Positions 31,076-40,127 of a stretch of DNA of 64,000 nucleotides are shown one piece after another. Below the pieces are notes generated by a model, which had not been told where the DNA came from, did no database searches, and saw nothing but the letters and a program-made list of their open reading frames with translations. How positions within the stretch are numbered: position 1 is the first letter of the stretch; each line of letters begins with the position of its first letter. The position numbers and the translations under genes are program-made. Origin of the DNA: Paludibacteraceae bacterium (GTDB taxonomy: Bacteria; Bacteroidota; Bacteroidia; Bacteroidales; Paludibacteraceae); assembly GCA_024399955.1 (NCBI GenBank), contig JAKSNH010000004.1, forward strand, positions 62,001 through 126,000, read 5' to 3'.

Positions 31076-33800
31076 CGTTTCGTAAGTATTGACCGGTATA
31101 GGATTGTTCGCATTGAATAATATCTTCGGGCGTACCTTCTGCCACTATATAACCACCTTTATCTCCGCCTTCCGGACCCAAGTCAATGACGTGGTCTGCC
31201 GCCAAGATAACCGCGGGGTTATGCTCAATGATAATAACACTATGCCCTCGAGCAATCAATTGATTGATGGCTTGTAATAAGGTACGTATGTCGGTTAGAC
31301 TAAGACCTGTTGTCGGTTCATCAAAGATGAATAGAGTAGGCGATTGTTTGTTTTCGTCCAAGAAGGAGGCTAATTTGACACGCTGACTCTCTCCGCCGGA
31401 TAGAGTAGAGGAGGATTGGCCAAGGTGAATATATCCCAAACCCACTTCTTGCAGAGGACGTAATCGCCGCACAATCTTGTCGCAACGTTTATCTTCACTA
31501 AAAAACTCAATCGCTTCATCCACCGTCATCTCAAGTACATCATAAATAGACTTGCCACGATATAGTACATCCAATACATCGCGTTGGAATCGCTTGCCGT
31601 GGCAGTGCTCACAGGGCAGAACCAAGTCCGCCATAAACTGCATCTCAATCGTAATAGTGCCTTCGCCTTTGCACATCTCACAGCGGCCTCCGGGAGTGTT
31701 AAACGAGAAGTGAGCCGGAGTAAAACGTAATTGTTGCGCCAATTGCTGTTCGGCATAAAGTGCACGAATCTCATCGTATGCTTTGAGGTAGGTTACCGGA
31801 TTGGAGCGACTGGATTTACTGAGTGGATTTTGGTCCACAAATTCCACATCCTTAATGGCATTGAGACTTCCCTTTAAGCTACCATAATCTCCTGTATGCC
31901 CTGCTACACCACCGTAATATTTCTTAAGTGCAGGATAAAGAACTCGACTCACTAAACTGGACTTGCCCGAACCACTCACACCGGTGATAACCGTCATAGT
32001 ATGCAATGGAAAACGAACGTTGATATTCTTAAGATTATTCTCGGACGCACCGCATAATTCAATATAATCATTCCATTTGCGACGAGTGGAAGGAATAGTA
32101 TAATGTACATCCTCCAGTTTAGGAATACCATTATAAATAATCTCTCCGCCATTCTGTCCGGCTTTGGGACCTACTTCAATCAGGTAATCTGCTGCTCGCT
32201 GAATATCTAAATCGTGCTCCACTACAACAATCGTATTCTTGAGGTCTCGCAGTTCACGTAATACATGAATGAGTCGTTCCGTATCACGAGGGTGTAAACC
32301 TATACTGGGCTCGTCCAAGACGTACAATGAACCCACTAAACTGCTACCTAATGACTTGCTCAGATTGATGCGCTGACTCTCTCCTCCGGAAAGAGTGTTG
32401 GCTGAACGATTAAGTGTCAAATAACCCAATCCTACATCTTCTACGAATTGCAGTCTTGCACGGATCTCTTTCAGCAATGGCGCAGCCGCAATAGCATCAT
32501 TATCGGTGAAATGCAAATTGGCAAAGAAAGCATTGAGTTCTGCAATAGACATTGTTACCAATTGCTGGATACTCTTTCCTGCTATCTGCACATACTCCGC
32601 CTCTTTTCGCAGTCTCAATCCTTTGCATTCAGGACAGTACGCTTTGCCTTTGTAGCGATTAAGCAAAATACGGTACTGCATCTTGCTGTATTGCTTATCT
32701 TCCAAAAAGAGGAAGAAATCATTCAGCCCATGGAAATACTCATTTCCTGTCCAAATTACTTCCTTCTGTTCCGGAGTAAGAGCATAATATGGCGTATGAA
32801 TAGGGAACCCGAATTTAGATGCTGAATAGACAAGTTCATCGTTCCATGTATGCATCGTTTCTCCGTGCCAACAGGCAATAGCACCTTCATAAATCGACTT
32901 GCTCTTATCAGGGATTACCAAATCGATATCTATGCCATCTGTATTGCCTGAACCTTTACATCTGGGACATGCTCCAAGAGGATTATTGAAATCAAATAAG
33001 TGCTCTGTGGGTTCAATAAAAGTAATTCCATCTGCTTCAAATCGAGTGGAGAAGAGTTGTAACTCTTCGTTGCTTGAATTCCATAGCACACATGTTCCTC
33101 GCCCTTCAAAGAAAGCCGTCTGCACAGAATCTGCAAAGCGATTGGATGTGCCCTGCTCGTAATCCACAACGATGCGGTCCACTAATAAATAAACATGCTG
33201 CAAGTCATCTTGTGAATACGTGGCATCTGCCATATAGGTCACTTCGTGGGTAATAGAGTCATAAACCCTTGAGAAACCTTGCTCTATCCATATCCGGAAC
33301 TGTTCGCGCAGTGGGCGGTTCTCACTCAAAATAATGGGGGAGAGCAGCATCACTTTTGTGTCCACCGGTAAACTCTCCATAGTACATACTACATCACGAA
33401 TAGTATGTCGTTTAACCTCCGTCCCGCTCACAGGCGAGTATGTACGCCCTACGCGCGCGAATAAAAGTTTAAGGTACTCGTATATTTCTGTTACGGTACC
33501 TACTGTCGAACGAGGATTGCGAGAAATCGTCTTTTGTTGAATAGCAATAGCCGGAGGTATTCCTTCTATCTTATCCACATCAGGTTTTTGCATGCGTCCC
33601 AAGAACTGCCGAGCATACGAACTAAGTGACTCTACGTACCTCCGCTGACCTTCTGCATAAAGTGTGTCAAAGGCCAAACTGGATTTACCAGAGCCACTTA
33701 AACCGGTGATCACTACCAGTTTATTCCGGGGTATGTCAACCGACACATTCTTGAGATTATGCGTTCGGGCACCTGCTATGTGGATATATTGTTGCGCCAA
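31062..33800 (-). CDS. uvrA: Excinuclease subunit UvrA, UvrA2-like
   Basis: 912 residues. Two ABC modules: GLSGSGKSSLAFDTLYAEG and GVSGSGKSSLVSRVLYPALK, with LSGGESQRINLSK and LSGGESQRVKLAS signatures. Zinc motifs CPRCKGSG...CPECKG and CEMCKGEG...CEHCHG are present, but the first zinc site is changed (RTYSPVSGTEVKRH instead of a CPxC pair). That change and the length fit the second UvrA class found in many Bacteroidota, so another uvrA may exist outside the window. UvrA recognises DNA damage and loads UvrB. Confidence 0.9.
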   Translation of the reverse strand: MAQQYIHIAGARTHNLKNVSVDIPRNKLVVITGLSGSGKSSLAFDTLYAEGQRRYVESLSSYARQFLGRMQKPDVDKIEGIPPAIAIQQKTISRNPRSTVGTVTEIYEYLKLLFARVGRTYSPVSGTEVKRHTIRDVVCTMESLPVDTKVMLLSPIILSENRPLREQFRIWIEQGFSRVYDSITHEVTYMADATYSQDDLQHVYLLVDRIVVDYEQGTSNRFADSVQTAFFEGRGTCVLWNSSNEELQLFSTRFEADGITFIEPTEHLFDFNNPLGACPRCKGSGNTDGIDIDLVIPDKSKSIYEGAIACWHGETMHTWNDELVYSASKFGFPIHTPYYALTPEQKEVIWTGNEYFHGLNDFFLFLEDKQYSKMQYRILLNRYKGKAYCPECKGLRLRKEAEYVQIAGKSIQQLVTMSIAELNAFFANLHFTDNDAIAAAPLLKEIRARLQFVEDVGLGYLTLNRSANTLSGGESQRINLSKSLGSSLVGSLYVLDEPSIGLHPRDTERLIHVLRELRDLKNTIVVVEHDLDIQRAADYLIEVGPKAGQNGGEIIYNGIPKLEDVHYTIPSTRRKWNDYIELCGASENNLKNINVRFPLHTMTVITGVSGSGKSSLVSRVLYPALKKYYGGVAGHTGDYGSLKGSLNAIKDVEFVDQNPLSKSSRSNPVTYLKAYDEIRALYAEQQLAQQLRFTPAHFSFNTPGGRCEMCKGEGTITIEMQFMADLVLPCEHCHGKRFQRDVLDVLYRGKSIYDVLEMTVDEAIEFFSEDKRCDKIVRRLRPLQEVGLGYIHLGQSSSTLSGGESQRVKLASFLDENKQSPTLFIFDEPTTGLSLTDIRTLLQAINQLIARGHSVIIIEHNPAVILAADHVIDLGPEGGDKGGYIVAEGTPEDIIQCEQSYTGQYLRNDAKR

Positions 33801-33802
33801 AA

Positions 33803-34900
33803 TTATATTTCTCCAAGGAATACCATTCTTAAGAATTCAGTACGATTGCGAATCTCAGGAGTGCTTTGTTGAATAACATTGTCCTCAAGTACAGGAATAC
33901 GGATGATGGTACCTACTTCAACTTCATTAGGACGAGCAATATGGTCTCTGTTGGCATCAAAGATATACACCCATAATTCACGATTGCCGTAGTACTTATC
34001 GGCCAATTCACTCAATGTTGAACCGGCTTTAAGACGAGTCTTAGTGACATATTCAGAATAGGCTTTAGTGGGAATTTGATAATCAACGGGCACAAACTCT
34101 TTCTTAGCCTTAGGCGTTGTTTTCGTTGTGGCAGGAATAACAATCTTCGGCTCGCTCTCGTTCTCCTTCTCGTTCATGTTCTCGTTCTCGTTCACTTGAA
34201 CTTCTTCAGCGGGTTCTTGAACCTCTTGCAGATTGAGAGTGTCGGCATCCTCACATTCCAGTATGTCCATTGGAATATCTGCAACCATCTCGGTTCGTTC
34301 ACTAGTGGAATCTATCCATTGTTGGATGCGATTTTGGAAGAAGAACAATCCGGCTAACAATAAAAGAATAAGGATGACAATGATAATGCCCCAAATTAAC
34401 CGTGGTTTTCTCTTTTTCTCTTCCTTCTTCACCTCTTGCACAATGATAATAGGTGCTTTATCTGTTTTTTCTGTATCTACTTTAACACTTGCGTCAACCT
34501 CAACCTTCGCCTTTGGACCTTGACCCATTTCGCCCAATAAATCTACAATTTCTTCTGCTTGTCCTCCTAATTTCTTCAATGGGTCAACTTCGTTAGGCAG
34601 AATAGTTGGTTTAGCATTATTGAGTTGGTCCTCTACATTAGCTGCCATCGTATAGGTGATACGCTCTTTGGCCGGAATGACAATGGTTTCTCCTGTTTTT
34701 ACATTTACGCTTTTGCGAGCCGCCATTTTCTTTTTGCGGAAAGTGCCTAAACCATTGATATGAACATCTTCACCGCGATTGATGGCTGCGCTCATTTCGT
34801 CAAGCCATGTTGTTAAGATGAGATTTACTTCCTTTTCTGTCAATTTAGTCTTGTGGGCAACTACTTTCTTCAAATCTACCCAATTCATTTTCTTTTCCAT
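33803..34900 (-). CDS. HU-like DNA-binding domain + TM helix + LysM protein
   Basis: 365 residues in three parts. Residues about 5-92 are an HU/IHF-like domain (EDVHINGLGTFRKKKMAARK). After a charged linker, KKRKPR precedes one membrane helix (LIWGIIIVILILLLLAGLFF, about 168-188), which by the positive-inside rule puts HU in the cytoplasm. The outer part has an Asn/Glu-rich linker and a LysM domain (about 288-336, LKAGSTLSELADKYYGN), expected to bind peptidoglycan. The layout would tie DNA to the cell wall through the inner membrane. The start could also be Met5 (34888). It sits between rimO and uvrA, 8 bp and 2 bp away. Confidence 0.85.
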   Translation of the reverse strand: MEKKMNWVDLKKVVAHKTKLTEKEVNLILTTWLDEMSAAINRGEDVHINGLGTFRKKKMAARKSVNVKTGETIVIPAKERITYTMAANVEDQLNNAKPTILPNEVDPLKKLGGQAEEIVDLLGEMGQGPKAKVEVDASVKVDTEKTDKAPIIIVQEVKKEEKKRKPRLIWGIIIVILILLLLAGLFFFQNRIQQWIDSTSERTEMVADIPMDILECEDADTLNLQEVQEPAEEVQVNENENMNEKENESEPKIVIPATTKTTPKAKKEFVPVDYQIPTKAYSEYVTKTRLKAGSTLSELADKYYGNRELWVYIFDANRDHIARPNEVEVGTIIRIPVLEDNVIQQSTPEIRNRTEFLRMVFLGEI

Positions 34901-34908
34901 GATATATA

Positions 34909-36222
34909 CTATTGAATTATTTGTCCATATAAATCAAACTCTTCAGCACGTATTATGCGTACTTGAACGAATTGCCCAATAGGGTCTGCCTTCGTCTTCT
35001 CTTGTTTAATCAACACTTCGCAATCTACTTCGGGTGAATCCCATTCGGTGCGCCCAATTAGATAATCTCCTTCTCGACGATCAATCAATACCGAATAGGT
35101 CTGATTCACTTTGGCTTCTTGTATCTCTGCCGATATCTGCTGCTGAATGGCCATTAACGTATTAAGCCTGCGTTGTTTTACTTCCTCAGGGATGTCATCT
35201 GTATAATGTTTTGCTGCGTAAGTGCCATCTTCTTCGCAATAAGCAAAAGCTCCCATTCGCTCAAAGCGCATCTGTTTTACCCAATTGCATAGTTGTTCAA
35301 AGTCCTCTTCTATCTCTCCCGGATGCCCAACCATCAGCGTAGTACGAATATGTATGCCGGGAACTGCCTCTCGAATGCGATCAATAAGGGCGTCTTGTTG
35401 CTCCTGTGTTATATGCCGACGCATTTGTGTAAGCATGTGTGTCGTACAGTGTTGCAACGCGATATCTAAATATTTGCATACATTAGGATGCTTAGCCATT
35501 ACTGCCAATAATCCGTCAGGGAAATCGGTGGGGTAGGCATAGTGTAATCTAATCCAACGAATACCATCAATCCCTGCTAATCGGTCAATCAATTCCGGCA
35601 GTTTGTGCTCTTTGTACAAGTCTAACCCATAACTGCTCAAATCTTGTGCGATTACATTCAACTCTTTCACACCCTCTTTTTGCAGCCACTCGGCTTCTTG
35701 CATAATCTCCTCTATTGGACGTGATGTATGCCGACCAGTTATCAATGGAATAGCGCAATAGGAGCATAACCGATTACAGCCTTCACTAATCTTCAAGTAA
35801 GCGGTGTGTTTAGGAGTAGTGATATGTCGTGGCTTAAAGGCCGAAGTTGATGCCGATTGAGCCTGCACTTGCAGTTCTTTCACCAAGTTTAAGTAGTCAA
35901 ATTTTCCAAACCACTTATCTACCTCAGGAATCTCGTCTTCTAAGTCCTTCAAATAACGTTGACTTAAACACCCCATTACGTAGATGCGATCTACTTTCCC
36001 GGCTTGCTTGCGAGCTACAAAATGCAGAATCGTATTAACGCTTTCTTCTTTGGCATCCCCTATGAAACCGCATGTGTTGATGACAACAATACGACCACTT
36101 GGACGCTCTGCATCGTGATAACAACGAAAACCTTGCTGTTCCAGGTTTGCCATCAGCCGCTCTGAATCTACCAAGTTCTTAGAGCAACCTAACGTTAATA
36201 TGTCAATTCTTGTTTTTGTCAC
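34909..36222 (-). CDS. rimO: Ribosomal protein S12 methylthiotransferase RimO
   Basis: 437 residues. N-terminal MTTase domain with ILTLGCSKNLVDSERL, radical-SAM motif SEGCNRLCSYCAIPLITGRH (CxxxCxxC) and a C-terminal TRAM domain (EVDCEVLIKQEK). The CSKNLVDSE signature separates RimO from MiaB. It thiomethylates an Asp of ribosomal protein S12. The start codon touches the recQ stop (no gap). Confidence 0.94.
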   Translation of the reverse strand: MTKTRIDILTLGCSKNLVDSERLMANLEQQGFRCYHDAERPSGRIVVINTCGFIGDAKEESVNTILHFVARKQAGKVDRIYVMGCLSQRYLKDLEDEIPEVDKWFGKFDYLNLVKELQVQAQSASTSAFKPRHITTPKHTAYLKISEGCNRLCSYCAIPLITGRHTSRPIEEIMQEAEWLQKEGVKELNVIAQDLSSYGLDLYKEHKLPELIDRLAGIDGIRWIRLHYAYPTDFPDGLLAVMAKHPNVCKYLDIALQHCTTHMLTQMRRHITQEQQDALIDRIREAVPGIHIRTTLMVGHPGEIEEDFEQLCNWVKQMRFERMGAFAYCEEDGTYAAKHYTDDIPEEVKQRRLNTLMAIQQQISAEIQEAKVNQTYSVLIDRREGDYLIGRTEWDSPEVDCEVLIKQEKTKADPIGQFVQVRIIRAEEFDLYGQIIQ

Positions 36223-38406
36223 TTAGTTTCCAAGATCAGAATGGAACTTAATGCGCACTAAACGAACGTGCAGTTCATCATAATCGTCCTCTCCCAATAC
36301 TTTCATGGCAATTTTGATGTTATCGTTTTCTGCGTTTTGGAAGTATTCAATGATTTCGTCTTTCTCGTCGGGATCTACTACCTCATCAATAAAGTAATTG
36401 ATATTCAGTTTGGTTCCACTATAAACGATGGCTTCAATCTCTTCCAACATCTCTTCCATTGACATACCCTTTGATTCGGCTAAGTCATCCAATGCAACGC
36501 GACGGTCAATGGCCTGAATGATGCTAATCTTACGAGTGGAGTCTTTGGCTCTAGTGCGGAAGCGCAAGTCTTCTGGACGAATAATCTCGTTTTCGTCCAC
36601 GTACTCCTTAATTACTTTTAAAAACTCTTCTCCGTAACGTTTGGCCTTGCCGGCACCTACACCCGGGATGTTCTGCAATTCGTCAAAAGTAATAGGATAA
36701 CTGGTGGCCATCGCTTCCAAAGATGGGTCTTGGAAAATAACAAATGGAGGCACATCCAGTTTCTTACTGAGTTTCTTGCGCATATCCTTCAAAATGGAGA
36801 ATAGCACTTCGTCCGCAGCGGCAGAACCGCCTAAACTCATTTCAATTTCCTCGTCCTCGTCCTCGTTATGCACCTCCAATGGCACCTCAAAGACGGTTGG
36901 ACGCTTCATAAATCGATGGCCTTCCGGGGTAATCTTCAAATCACCATATGATTCAATATCTTTCTTGATATAACCGGTTAACATCGCCTGACGAATAATG
37001 GCATGCAGAGTGGCCTCGTCTTCGTCCTCTGCCACGCCAAAGTTCTCTAACTCGTCGTGATGGTAACTACGAATGGCTGCCGTAGTATTACCATGCATAA
37101 TATCTACGAGATGCTCGGCTTTGAATTTCTCGTTCAATTGGAGAATAGTCTCTAAAATAATGCCTAATAACTCGCTCTCATCCACCATCCTATACTGCTT
37201 GCGACAGTTATCGCAACTACCGCAGTTGTCCTCCGTATAGTCCTCACCAAAATAATGCAGTAACAACTTACGACGGCAGATAGGTGATTCTGCGTAACTC
37301 TGCGTCTCAAATAGCAATTGATTGCTGATTTCTTGTTCAGCCACCGGCTTACCTTGTTGAAATTTGCGCAGCCGTTCAATATCTTTAGGTGAATAATAAC
37401 ATAAACATATTCCTTCACCACCATCGCGTCCGGCTCGACCTGTCTCTTGGTAGTAACCCTCTAAGGATTTAGGAATATCGTAATGCACAACAAAACGTAC
37501 ATCCGGTTTATCAATACCCATTCCAAAAGCGATGGTTGCCACAATGACTTGGCATTGCTCCATTAGGAAGGCATCTTGCGTGGAAGTACGAAGTGCTGCC
37601 TCCATGCCTGCGTGATAGCACAACGCAGAGATATTGTTTACACGAAGGGTTTCTGCTAAATCCTCAACCGTCTTACGCGCCAAACAATATACAATACCCG
37701 ATTTACCATTCATGCTGCGAATAAAACGAATCAGGTCTTTATCTACATCGTCCGTTTTGGGACGTACTTCGTAATACAGATTGGGACGATTAAAGCTGGA
37801 TTTAAATACTTCTGCATCCAGCATACCTAAATTCTTCTGAATATCGTGTTGCACCTTAGGGGTGGCAGTTGCCGTAAGCGCGATAATAGGCGCGCGCCCG
37901 ATGCGCTCGGTCATACTTTGTATATTACGGTATTCGGGACGGAAATCGTGACCCCATTCTGAAATACAATGAGCTTCATCTACGGCATAGAAACTAACCT
38001 TAATCCCCTGCAGGAAATCTATGTTCTCTGTCTTATTCAGCGATTCGGGAGCCAAATACAGTAACTTTGTCTTGCCGGCAAGAATATCTTCCTTGACGGT
38101 AGCAATCTCAGGGCGGGATAGGGAAGAATTGATAAAATGGGCTACACCATCTTCTTCCGAAAAATTGCGCATAGCATCTACTTGGTTCTTCATCAACGCA
38201 ATCAAAGGACTGATGACAATCGCCACCCCGTCCATAATTAAACTGGGCAATTGGTAACAAAGGCTCTTTCCTCCACCGGTTGGCATCAATACAAAGGTAT
38301 CACGACCATTGATGACGTTCATAATAATAGCCTCTTGGTTGCCCTTAAAACTATCGAACCCAAAATTATGCTGCAGCGCAGCAACTAACTCTTCATGTGT
38401 AATCAT
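36223..38406 (-). CDS. recQ: ATP-dependent DNA helicase RecQ
   Basis: 727 residues. Helicase motifs: MPTGGGKSLCYQLPS (I), YAVDEAHCISEWGHDFRPEY (II), ALTATATPKV (III) and GRAGRDGGEGIC (VI). The zinc-binding region CRRKLLLHYFGEDY...CGSCDNC, a winged helix, an HRDC domain (LQNIPGVGAGKAKRYGEEF) and an acidic extension follow. The C-terminal 100 residues are beyond the minimal RecQ and usual for Bacteroidota. First gene of a ten-gene run down to ispE, with the promoter at 38453-38484. Confidence 0.94.
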   Translation of the reverse strand: MITHEELVAALQHNFGFDSFKGNQEAIIMNVINGRDTFVLMPTGGGKSLCYQLPSLIMDGVAIVISPLIALMKNQVDAMRNFSEEDGVAHFINSSLSRPEIATVKEDILAGKTKLLYLAPESLNKTENIDFLQGIKVSFYAVDEAHCISEWGHDFRPEYRNIQSMTERIGRAPIIALTATATPKVQHDIQKNLGMLDAEVFKSSFNRPNLYYEVRPKTDDVDKDLIRFIRSMNGKSGIVYCLARKTVEDLAETLRVNNISALCYHAGMEAALRTSTQDAFLMEQCQVIVATIAFGMGIDKPDVRFVVHYDIPKSLEGYYQETGRAGRDGGEGICLCYYSPKDIERLRKFQQGKPVAEQEISNQLLFETQSYAESPICRRKLLLHYFGEDYTEDNCGSCDNCRKQYRMVDESELLGIILETILQLNEKFKAEHLVDIMHGNTTAAIRSYHHDELENFGVAEDEDEATLHAIIRQAMLTGYIKKDIESYGDLKITPEGHRFMKRPTVFEVPLEVHNEDEDEEIEMSLGGSAAADEVLFSILKDMRKKLSKKLDVPPFVIFQDPSLEAMATSYPITFDELQNIPGVGAGKAKRYGEEFLKVIKEYVDENEIIRPEDLRFRTRAKDSTRKISIIQAIDRRVALDDLAESKGMSMEEMLEEIEAIVYSGTKLNINYFIDEVVDPDEKDEIIEYFQNAENDNIKIAMKVLGEDDYDELHVRLVRIKFHSDLGN

Positions 38407-38452
38407 CGATCTTATACGATATGTTCAATGTATATTTTTTTCAAATTTAGTG

Positions 38453-38484
38453 CAAAATTAAGCAAAATAATTGATACTACCAAA
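38453..38484 (-). promoter_or_regulatory. Promoter of recQ and the following run
   Basis: Minus strand: TTTG (38481-38484), 20-bp spacer, TAATTTTG (38453-38460), about 45 bp before the recQ start. No other promoter is evident down to ispE. Confidence 0.7.
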
Positions 38485-38510
38485 TTTTTTTTTAAAAAAT
38501 GACGGAAAAA

Positions 38511-38542
38511 TTTGCACACCTCAAAAAAAAAGTGTAATTTTG
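38511..38542 (+). promoter_or_regulatory. Promoter of the MFS sugar porter
   Basis: Plus strand: TTTG (38511-38514), 20-bp spacer, TAATTTTG (38535-38542). The ATG at 38604 lies about 55 bp after the likely start. It is divergent from the recQ promoter. Confidence 0.7.
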
Positions 38543-38603
38543 TAGTCGATTTTGGGGCACTTAATTGATTCAACCCCAAGATGGCAACATAAATCAATAT
38601 ATC

Positions 38604-39947
38604 ATGGTAAAACGCGATTTGTCTTTTAGACAGCTTTTTAATCTCAGTTTTGGATTCTTTGGCGTTCAGATTGCTTATGCACTTCAGAGCGCAAACATTT
38701 CTCGCATTTTTGCTACGTTAGGTGCTGATCCTCATCAGCTTAGTTTCTTTTGGATACTTCCTCCATTGATGGGAATGATTGTACAGCCATTAATTGGTAA
38801 GTATAGCGACAAGACCTGGTGCAAATTGGGTCGTCGTAAGCCTTATTTGCTTGTGGGCGCGCTCATCGCGATTGCGGTGATGGCATTGTTGCCTAATGTG
38901 GGTAATTTCTCCTTTGCACAAAGTGTGTTCTTAGGACTAAATGCGGCGATGTGGTTTGGTTTGTTCTCGCTGATGTTCCTTGATACGTCTATCAATATCG
39001 CTATGCAGCCATTTAAGATGATGGTGGGTGATATGGTGAATGAGGAGCAGAAGGGATTGGCTTATTCTATTCAGTCTTTCCTTTGCAACGCTGGACAAGT
39101 GTGTGCGTATTTATTCCCTATATTCTTTACATGGATTGGTCTTTCTAATACTGCTCCTGATGGTGTTATTCCTGATAGCGTAAAATGGAGTTTCTATGTA
39201 GGAGCGGCCATACTTATCTTGTGCTGTCTCTATACTTTTGTTACGGTAAAAGAAATGGACCCGCAAGAGTATGCTGAATTCCATGGTATTGATTTAAAAG
39301 CTAAGGAGGAGAAGAAGGAAGAACCAAGTTTTATTCGGTTGCTTATTGATGCTCCTTCTACTTTTTGGACTGTGGGCTTAGTTCAGTTCTTCTGCTGGGC
39401 TGCTTTCTTGTTTATGTGGAATTATTCCAATGGTGCTATTGCGACATCTTGCTTCGGCTGGGATGGCGTTAAAGCAGGAGCTTCGGAATTTCAGGATGCT
39501 GGTTCTTGGGTAGGTGTAGTGTTTGCTGTGCAGGCTGTTGGTTCACTTTTGTGGGCATTGGTGTTACCCTTCCTTGAGAAACATTTTGGTAATAAGGGCG
39601 CTTATGCTATTTCTTTGGTTGTTGGTGCTATTGGTTTTATCTCTATTGGGATGGTGCATAATCAATATGTGCTTTTTGGTAGTTACTTGTTAATTGGTGC
39701 TGCATGGGCTGCAATGTTGGCTTTGCCGTTTACGATTTTAACAAACTCGCTCAAAGGAGGGAATATAGGCTACTACTTAGGCCTGTTTAACTGCACGATT
39801 TGCTTGCCGCAGATTATCGCCGCTTTACTTGGTGGTGTTGTCCTTAAATATATATGCGCGGACGCGCAAGTAGGTATGCTGGTTGTTGCCGGTGTGCTTC
39901 TGCTCTTAGGCGCTGTAAGTGTTGCTTTAGTAAAAGAAAAGGAATAA
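38604..39947 (+). CDS. MFS sugar transporter (GPH/SLC45-like)
   Basis: 447 residues, about twelve helices, starting at the ATG at 38604. LNLSFGFFGVQIAYALQ-type N-terminus (here FNLSFGFFGVQIAYALQSAN) followed by GKYSDKTWCKLGRRKPY, the loop 2-3 motif of sugar:cation symporters related to sucrose/maltose porters. It stands before the galactan locus and may import a saccharide released by it. No dedicated regulator is next to it. An 11-bp repeat array lies in the following gap. Confidence 0.82.
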   Translation: MVKRDLSFRQLFNLSFGFFGVQIAYALQSANISRIFATLGADPHQLSFFWILPPLMGMIVQPLIGKYSDKTWCKLGRRKPYLLVGALIAIAVMALLPNVGNFSFAQSVFLGLNAAMWFGLFSLMFLDTSINIAMQPFKMMVGDMVNEEQKGLAYSIQSFLCNAGQVCAYLFPIFFTWIGLSNTAPDGVIPDSVKWSFYVGAAILILCCLYTFVTVKEMDPQEYAEFHGIDLKAKEEKKEEPSFIRLLIDAPSTFWTVGLVQFFCWAAFLFMWNYSNGAIATSCFGWDGVKAGASEFQDAGSWVGVVFAVQAVGSLLWALVLPFLEKHFGNKGAYAISLVVGAIGFISIGMVHNQYVLFGSYLLIGAAWAAMLALPFTILTNSLKGGNIGYYLGLFNCTICLPQIIAALLGGVVLKYICADAQVGMLVVAGVLLLLGAVSVALVKEKE

Positions 39948-39984
39948 CAATTAGTTACATAATGTTCGCGTTTACTATCATTTT

Positions 39985-40050
39985 GCTAACCGAAGGATGA
40001 GCGAATGGTCAGTATACGGTGAGGGAAGGGTGAGTATAGAATGAGTCGAT
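39985..40050. repeat. 11-bp degenerate tandem array before the SusC locus
   Basis: Six exact-phase 11-mers, for example GGTGAGGGAAG and GGTGAGTATAG, with GATGAGCGAAT upstream. The shared pattern is G-G/A-T-G/C-A-G in the first half. The gap 39948-40127 otherwise holds only an AT-rich leader to the lipoprotein gene; I saw no clear promoter. Confidence 0.75.
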
Positions 40051-40127
40051 AAATTCAAAATAACAAAATGTTACTAAAAGTGCAAAAATATAATCAAAAT
40101 GTTAATAAACAATAATTTTTACTTATC

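Noticed and set aside
34140..34200. Hexamer-like run coding the Asn/Glu linker of the HU-LysM protein
   Set aside because: It has a 6-bp codon-pair repetition expected for an acidic linker; not the 7/8/11-bp classes. A similar acidic patch in RecQ near 36850 is treated the same way.
38565..38603. Upstream TTG start for the MFS porter
   Set aside because: The extra 13 residues (IQPQDGNINQYI) are unlike the family; the ATG at 38604 is well placed after the promoter.
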